Source: Clostridium niameyense (GTDB lineage Bacteria > Bacillota > Clostridia > Clostridiales > Clostridiaceae). Taken from it: DNA of 64,000 nucleotides. The DNA lies in assembly GCF_001243045.1 (NCBI RefSeq), contig NZ_LN849007.1, positions 1,268,989-1,332,988 on the forward strand. Reading direction: 5' to 3'. Both the position numbers and the translations under genes were made by a program. Numbering within the stretch: the stretch's first letter is position 1; the number at the start of each line of letters is the position of its first letter. The notes beneath the pieces are model-generated. The model worked only from the letters and a program-made list of their open reading frames with translations. It was not told the DNA's origin and did no database searches. Shown here piece by piece: positions 59,267 to 64,000 of the stretch.

Positions 59267-59698
59267 TTATTCTATATTTGTTGGGTTTATTACAGTTTGT
59301 CCTCTTAATACTTGAAGTGCTTCCGCTACTTTTCTAGCGAAATTTAAAGGCCTATCTATTGATTCAAAATGGATATACATAAGTCTTGGATCATCAAATA
59401 ACCAATGATTGTGAAGTGCAGTAATTAATATTCCATTTCTTCTTAAAATAGATATAAAATCATTTATTTCTTCTTCAAGAATAACTGTCTCTCCTAAATT
59501 AAGAGTTCTACCTTGATTATCAGGAGACTCAAATGAAAATAATGCTGACAACGCTAATGGTGACTGCGTTGGTCTTCCTAATATTTGTGCATCAATATCT
59601 CTCTTAAAGGTTACCGTACAAACATTATCACTTGTATCTAAAATTTCAGCTCCAAGTATACGAGCAAACTGTGAACAAGTTCTACAAAAGTCTCTCAA
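59267..59698 (-). CDS. DUF1259 domain protein
   Basis: 143 residues, a single DUF1259 domain: CSQFARILGAEI, FKRDIDAQILGRPT, ETVILEEEINDFISILRRNGILITALHNHWLFDDPRLMYIHFE (short pieces characteristic of the family), no signal peptide. Members are often secreted in other bacteria and annotated as DUF1259 or LppY/LpqO; role unknown. TTG start with GGAGG 8 bases ahead. Two cysteines near the N-terminus (CRTC). Transcribed alone. Confidence 0.8.
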   Translation of the reverse strand: MRDFCRTCSQFARILGAEILDTSDNVCTVTFKRDIDAQILGRPTQSPLALSALFSFESPDNQGRTLNLGETVILEEEINDFISILRRNGILITALHNHWLFDDPRLMYIHFESIDRPLNFARKVAEALQVLRGQTVINPTNIE

Positions 59699-60034
59699 TC
59701 TTATTTCCTCCTATTATTTTAAACGTTTTTCTTAGAGGGCTTGTCCCCTCTATAATATAGTATGAAATTTATTTATAAATGTGCATAAATTTTATTTCAT
59801 ATTTAAATAATATTTGAAAACTATGTGATTTATATAATTTCAACTTCTTGCATCATTCCACTATTACTTGTATTATTTTACTAACACTCCTGCATCAACT
59901 CGTAACTACTCTGAATACCATTTTTCTATACTACAATCTATTATTTTTTATTACTATAAGTTAGTTTCCATTGAGTAAATCTAAAATAGGATATTTTCGT
60001 TTATGAGATACTTGTTTAATATACTATAAAATTT
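59699..60034. other. intergenic region between DUF1259 and CO dehydrogenase
   Basis: On the minus strand AGAGG-GGACAAGC-CCTCT (59734-59751) forms a small leader hairpin before the DUF1259 RBS. A minus-strand promoter-like TATTAT lies just upstream. Nothing else seen. Confidence 0.35.
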
Positions 60035-60087
60035 AAAATAAAAATAACAGTTATAGTGTTAGTAACTAGAACTGTTATTTTTATTTT
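60035..60087. terminator. terminator downstream of CO dehydrogenase
   Basis: Perfect 18-bp arms AAAATAAAAATAACAGTT and its complement, loop of 17, with T richness on both strands. Confidence 0.85.
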
Positions 60088-60113
60088 AAATTAAATTCAA
60101 TATTTTAATACCC

Positions 60114-62030
60114 TTAGTTTAATCCTAACTTATTTCTCTTACTTATAATATGTGATTCTATGTTATTTGCCACTTCAACTGGATTATCTCCCAAAGCAAT
60201 CTTTCCTCCGGTTATGTCTTCTACTTCTTCTGTTAATAATTTTACAAGTTTAGGAGCTCCAGTCATAAAAGGAACTGGTGATAAATGAGTGTATGCACCA
60301 TAAGCTAATGCAAATATTCCATCAATAGTTGCTTTTTGCTCCATCCATTCTGGAGCTGTAATTGCTATTGGTAGATCAGATATATCCAAATCCATATGAT
60401 CTGCAAGTGCAGTTACAAGCATTGATATTCTTCCAGTATCCGTACAAGTTCCAAAACTTAATACTGGAGGAATCTTTAAAAGATTGCAAACTGTCTTTAA
60501 TCCTTCCCCAGCTAAGGCATTAGCAGCTTCCAACGTGCAAAGACCTGCTACTTCTAAAGCATGATTTCCACAACCTCCCGATACCACTAATATATCTTTT
60601 CTAATTAATTCTTTTACAAGATTTATTGTATTCCAATCCTGTGGTCCATTTCTTAAAGTTGAGCAATTTGCAAGAGCAACTATTCCTTTAATTTTTCCAT
60701 TAGCAATTACATCTACCAAAGTATCAAGTTTATGATCAAGCACCTGTAAAACTGCTTCTGTAGAAAAACCTGCAATAGCCTTTTGAGTTATTTTAGGAAC
60801 CATAGGCTTAACTTTACCTTTACGCTTTTTAAAGTTTTCTATAGATAAATCTATTAAACTATCTGCCATGTCATCTACACTCTCAGGATTATAAGGAATC
60901 TTATGTTGTAAACCTGGCATATCTACAATAGTACTTATACTTACTAGTGTTACTCCATATCTCTCTGCATAATGGTCTATTGCTGGAGGTGAACAATTTT
61001 CTTCCATTGCCATGACATCTACTGTACCTGTAGCTAAAAGTGGTTCTATAGATAACCAGTTTCCCATAAGTCCTACAAAAACATCATCTACTTTGAATCT
61101 TTGTAGAAGTTCCTGCCCAGTCTCAATAGAACCTACTACTCTAAGTCCCTTTGCTCCTGCTTCTCTAGCTTTTTGTTGGACTTCATTCATCTTTGCCCTT
61201 TGTATTGTAGCGACTCCTCCCCATGGTTGATGTCCATTAAATACTATATTTATATACTCAGGGTCCATAATACCTAAATCTACATTTACTTCATGAGGCA
61301 TAGGTGTTCCAAATAAAATATCCTGAACCATTTCAAGACCAATTTGCGAATTATATATAGTAGCTATACCTAAACGTAAAGCCTTTGCTGCTAAAGACCT
61401 ATAACTACCATCTACATTGGTTAAACAACTAGCTACACAATTTTGTTCTTCATGAACAGTTCCTGCAGGGTAAACATTTATTTTTCTCCAAAGCTCTTTT
61501 CTCTTCCTTGGAGCAAAAGCTTCCACCATAAGGTTCTTATCCTCTACATCAATTTTCTGTTGTTCTTCTAATAATTCTGCTAATTCTATGGCCATTTGAT
61601 TTAAATTATTGCTTGTATTAATACCTAACTTTTTGCACATCCATTTTAATTTGTCTGCATCTTTAATACTAAATGGAGTCTTTCCTTCTGCTGTAGATTT
61701 CAAGGTACGAAAAGCTTCATAGGCATGATGACTGTATGTACCTGCTCCCATTATATTTTTCAGCAAGAAATTTCTCATAGCCATAGCATCAGGTCCAATC
61801 CCACATACACCTTTTTTCTGTGGCCCCTTTTCATTTATTCTACAAGGTCCTTGAGAGCATAATTGACAACTTAAACCTTGCAGACAAAATTTGCAACGAA
61901 TTTTCTCTTGTCCTATCCATCTATCAAATACATTAGACATACCATCTTCTCTTATACGTTTTAGCATTTCTTCTACAGAATCATGATAACTTACACGACC
62001 TTCAGCTTTTTCCAGTATACTCTCTTCCAT
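60114..62030 (-). CDS. cooS: anaerobic carbon-monoxide dehydrogenase, catalytic subunit CooS
   Basis: 638 residues, standard length. N-terminal Fe-S ligands RCKFCLQGLSCQLCSQGPCR (clusters B and D) and, further on, CVASCLTNVDGSYRSLA, VFNGHQPWGG, EENCSPPAIDHYAERYG, GIVALANCSTLRNGP, VSGGCGNHALEVAGLC and FGTCTDTGR, which carry the Ni-Fe-S cluster C ligands. It oxidises CO to CO2 or works in reverse with ferredoxin. No acsB or CO-sensing gene is adjacent, so it is a stand-alone CODH. Its RBS is weak. Two inverted repeats lie upstream. Confidence 0.96.
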   Translation of the reverse strand: MEESILEKAEGRVSYHDSVEEMLKRIREDGMSNVFDRWIGQEKIRCKFCLQGLSCQLCSQGPCRINEKGPQKKGVCGIGPDAMAMRNFLLKNIMGAGTYSHHAYEAFRTLKSTAEGKTPFSIKDADKLKWMCKKLGINTSNNLNQMAIELAELLEEQQKIDVEDKNLMVEAFAPRKRKELWRKINVYPAGTVHEEQNCVASCLTNVDGSYRSLAAKALRLGIATIYNSQIGLEMVQDILFGTPMPHEVNVDLGIMDPEYINIVFNGHQPWGGVATIQRAKMNEVQQKAREAGAKGLRVVGSIETGQELLQRFKVDDVFVGLMGNWLSIEPLLATGTVDVMAMEENCSPPAIDHYAERYGVTLVSISTIVDMPGLQHKIPYNPESVDDMADSLIDLSIENFKKRKGKVKPMVPKITQKAIAGFSTEAVLQVLDHKLDTLVDVIANGKIKGIVALANCSTLRNGPQDWNTINLVKELIRKDILVVSGGCGNHALEVAGLCTLEAANALAGEGLKTVCNLLKIPPVLSFGTCTDTGRISMLVTALADHMDLDISDLPIAITAPEWMEQKATIDGIFALAYGAYTHLSPVPFMTGAPKLVKLLTEEVEDITGGKIALGDNPVEVANNIESHIISKRNKLGLN

Positions 62031-62350
62031 AACTTTTGGCTTTATAAAATCTAAAATATATTTTATTCATACACTAATTTATTTAGCATCATACTAATAA
62101 TTAATGTACATAATAGCATATCTCTATAATGCTATACCATAAGCCAATGGTATATTAGTCACTTCCTTTCTTGAATAGAACAATTAATTATTGTTTCATA
62201 ATATAGAGTAATTAATCTATTTATATACTTTATTTTATTTTGTGACTTCTAATACTTTTTATACCTAATTTTAATATTACATTCATATAATAATTACTTA
62301 TTGTTATATATTAAGTCTAGTAAACTTTGGCAAGGCAGATTTACAAAATT
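62031..62350. other. cooS upstream region with two inverted repeats
   Basis: ATAGCAT (62113-62119) pairs with ATGCTAT (62129-62135), and ATACCAT (62134-62140) pairs with ATGGTAT (62147-62153); the two dyads overlap by a few bases. Placement 80-125 bases upstream of cooS suits an operator. The regulator is not encoded in the window as far as I can tell. Confidence 0.45.
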
Positions 62351-62409
62351 TTCTATTACATCTTCAATATTTTCTGCATTATATAGATAATATTGAAGAT
62401 GTAATAGAA
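62351..62409. repeat. perfect 21-bp inverted repeat
   Basis: TTCTATTACATCTTCAATATT (62351-62371) and its exact complement (62389-62409), loop of 17 bases. Strong RNA hairpin or mobile-element end; no gene runs into it on the plus strand. Confidence 0.65.
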
Positions 62410-62450
62410 CTTTTCTTATTAAATATAAGATTATAGTGATTTTCTCTAAA

Positions 62451-62483
62451 TTAGAAGCACCCAGATAACTGAGTGCTTTTTTA
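62451..62483. terminator. hairpin downstream of the Spo0E-type gene
   Basis: AGCACCCAG / CTGAGTGCT with one mismatch; T run on the plus strand, weaker on the minus. Confidence 0.6.
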
Positions 62484-62501
62484 TCATTAGTTTATTATTT
62501 T

Positions 62502-62669
62502 TTAATCATTATGTCTTAAAAATTCGTTGTACTCATTAAGCAATACATCTAATTTTTTACTTAATAATACAAGCTCTGGGTCAATAAGTTCAGTTTTTTC
62601 GCCTATTAGTTGATTCATTAAACTTCTAGCTTCCTCTATTTTTTCTAATAGTAGCTCCTCCTTCGACAT
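62502..62669 (-). CDS. Spo0E family sporulation phosphatase (small)
   Basis: 55 residues: MSKEELLLEKIEEARSLMNQ, then LIDPELVLLSKKLDVLLNEYNEF, matching the Spo0E/YnzD helical hairpin with the SQELD motif reading SKKLD. Spo0E-type proteins dephosphorylate Spo0A-P or Spo0A-like receivers to hold back sporulation. RBS GGGAGGG lies 5 bases before the ATG. Confidence 0.85.
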   Translation of the reverse strand: MSKEELLLEKIEEARSLMNQLIGEKTELIDPELVLLSKKLDVLLNEYNEFLRHND

Positions 62670-62973
62670 AGTATCCCTCCCTTCTTATGGTAATAAATAC
62701 ATTTTAAAGGATACTATGTAATAATATGTATTTAAAAAGCACTTGAAGTTAATCAAATTCTCATTTATTCTTCCATATACATATTATTTTTCTAATTTTT
62801 AAAATAAGTTATTTTTTTGTTAGTAAATTTTATTTATCATATAATTTTATAGTAATACTTTTTAATAATTGTAAACAATAATAATAATTCGGCTTAATAT
62901 GTAACAATTATAAAATATATTCATATATGTAATATATCTATATATATAAATTCATTAGAAAGGATGATACTCT
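62670..62973. other. intergenic region
   Basis: AT-rich divergent region between the Spo0E-type gene and the next gene; no confident promoter or RNA seen. Confidence 0.3.
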
Positions 62974-63387
62974 ATGTGTAATATTCCTAAGTTTGATGAT
63001 TTTATAAATAAATATCCAAAATATAAAAAATATGCACATAATGAATATTCCATAAATGTATTTGAATTTTTATCAGATCCAGTTAATATAAATAAAATGC
63101 TATTAGCAAACTCTAAAAATAAACCTGCACTTTCTGGATGTATATCTGAACTCGAATCTAAATTTAATATTTCACCTGATTTTGATTTTAATAATCCTAC
63201 TGTTAAACAAGCAATTGGCTCAATGGTAAAAATAATTCTAACTCCTTTTGGGTATACCCCTAAGGCTCAAAAAAAGATGCCTAAAGGATCTTCCAAATAC
63301 TTTAAATCATCAACTAATTATAGATTTGATTCTGAAAAAGCCCTGCTAAAAATTGTCCCTACCTTTACAATAAAAAAGATAAAATAA
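62974..63387 (+). CDS. uncharacterised 137-residue protein
   Basis: A soluble protein, starting MCNIPKFDDFINKYPKYKKYAHNEYS, with a basic C-terminus (AQKKMPKGSSKYFKSSTNYRFDSE). Asn-rich, Lys-rich, no signal peptide or known motif. An AAAGGA RBS precedes the ATG and a terminator follows. I do not recognise it. Confidence 0.55.
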   Translation: MCNIPKFDDFINKYPKYKKYAHNEYSINVFEFLSDPVNINKMLLANSKNKPALSGCISELESKFNISPDFDFNNPTVKQAIGSMVKIILTPFGYTPKAQKKMPKGSSKYFKSSTNYRFDSEKALLKIVPTFTIKKIK

Positions 63388-63389
63388 AT

Positions 63390-63421
63390 AAAAAAGAACT
63401 TGCAATGCAAGTTCTTTTTTA
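63390..63421. terminator. bidirectional terminator
   Basis: AAAAAAGAACTTGC / GCAAGTTCTTTTTT with a 3-base loop. Confidence 0.9.
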
Positions 63422-63463
63422 TTTACTGTTTTAATTACCTTTAAAATCTATCAATGTTAATAT

Positions 63464-64000
63464 TTACATAATTAAATATTCCTTTAGATTATTTATAAAA
63501 GTTTCTATACTCTTAGAAGCTATATTAGTTTTGGGTAATATATAAGAAAAACTTCTAGAATAATTCTCATTAGTTTTTATGATAGATATTTCTTTATTTT
63601 TTTCAGCTTTTTTAGCTATATAATAAGACATTAATGTAATACCTAAATTATTTTTAACACCTTCCTTAACTGCATAATTACTACCAAATACTATTAAGTT
63701 CCCAGGTACAATATTATTACTATTTAAAAATATATCTAAGTATTCTCTACTACCAGATCCATTTTCTCTAGCAATCCAAGTTTTATTTTGGTAATCTTGA
63801 ATTTGGAACTTTTTATTACAAAGTTCATCTCTATAAGGAACAGCCAAAACTAACTTATCATTATAAAAATCTTCATGTATAAATTTATTACTTGTAACTA
63901 TACCTTCCACAAGTCCCAAATCTAATTGAAAATCTTCTACTTTCTTGCATATATTGGTAGTATTTTCGATAGTAACCGCATATTTTAAATTAGGATATTT
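63464..64000 (-). CDS. LysR family transcriptional regulator, N-terminus outside window
   Basis: The frame stays open to the right edge of the window, so the DNA-binding N-terminus is missing; 178 residues remain. The LysR substrate-binding fold is seen: LDLGLVEGIVTS, NDKLVLAVPYRDEL, WIARENGSGSREYLDIFL (the typical GSG-x-R-E effector loop) and GITLMSYYIAKKA. The GSGSRE loop is like that of CysB/CysL-type or LysR sensors of small anions, but the effector is not clear. Confidence 0.85.
   Translation of the reverse strand, partial: KYPNLKYAVTIENTTNICKKVEDFQLDLGLVEGIVTSNKFIHEDFYNDKLVLAVPYRDELCNKKFQIQDYQNKTWIARENGSGSREYLDIFLNSNNIVPGNLIVFGSNYAVKEGVKNNLGITLMSYYIAKKAEKNKEISIIKTNENYSRSFSYILPKTNIASKSIETFINNLKEYLIM

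Noticed and set aside
62329-62345. TTTGGCAAGGCAGATTT as a second sigma-54 promoter
   Set aside because: The -12 element TTGC is absent and spacing is wrong.

Overview
The window is a very AT-rich chromosomal segment of a spore-forming, strictly anaerobic Firmicute of the genus Clostridium. Gene content and order look most like the C. botulinum group I / C. sporogenes lineage; that placement is recalled, not computed. Evidence for a clostridium: an alpha/beta small acid-soluble spore protein, a Spo0E-type phosphatase, an iron-dependent butanol-type dehydrogenase, a Ni carbon-monoxide dehydrogenase, three in-frame UGA (selenocysteine) genes, strong AGGAGG ribosome-binding sites and the cluster miaB-mutS-mutL-miaA-hfq near lexA.

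Layout. 1-11.7 kb: a cut-off diguanylate cyclase, a purine permease, an amino-acid permease, TrmO, a chemoreceptor, a DUF6414-like protein followed by a decayed gene, a GIY-YIG protein, an ABC-F ATPase, CheV and CvfB. 11.9-20.9 kb: two giant secreted proteins sharing an N-terminal SbsA-like Ig domain and DUF5050-type repeats; the second carries a long leucine-rich-repeat array. 21-26.3 kb: a GGDEF-EAL protein behind a strong promoter and a leader hairpin, a butanol dehydrogenase and an alpha/beta hydrolase. 26.4-27.1 kb: three tandem small peptides ending in almost the same sequence. 27.1-36.7 kb: a YjiH-type membrane protein, then AraC regulator, FmdE-like protein and a complete nickel/peptide-type ABC importer, then an M50-like membrane protease. 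36.7-38.6 kb: a perfect sigma-54 promoter that reads into a short terminated non-coding transcript, an SASP, a selenocysteine HesB-like protein and a palindrome-rich gap. 38.7-44.5 kb: Xer-type recombinase, selenocysteine formate dehydrogenase with two polyferredoxins, a Cys-knuckle protein and LexA. 44.5-53.3 kb: methionine-gamma-lyase-like PLP enzyme, hfq, miaA, mutL, mutS, miaB. 53.5-55.5 kb: arsR, a selenocysteine arsenite methyltransferase and a four-helix Cys-rich copper-binding protein. 55.6-59.2 kb: a membrane glycosyltransferase, a small protein with a probable ATA start and a frameshifted radical-SAM gene. 59.3-64 kb: DUF1259 protein, CO dehydrogenase, Spo0E-type peptide, an unknown protein and the 3' part of a LysR regulator.

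How it fits together: CO dehydrogenase (Ni), formate dehydrogenase (Mo/W plus Se), HesB-like and ArsM selenoproteins and the FmdE-linked importer all point to heavy trace-metal and selenium use. Three selenoproteins are read as two pieces or cut short by ordinary gene calling; they are restored here. The most novel items are the sigma-54-driven putative small RNA (36891-37018) and the tandem peptide family ending in NIYVNCN (26489-27086).
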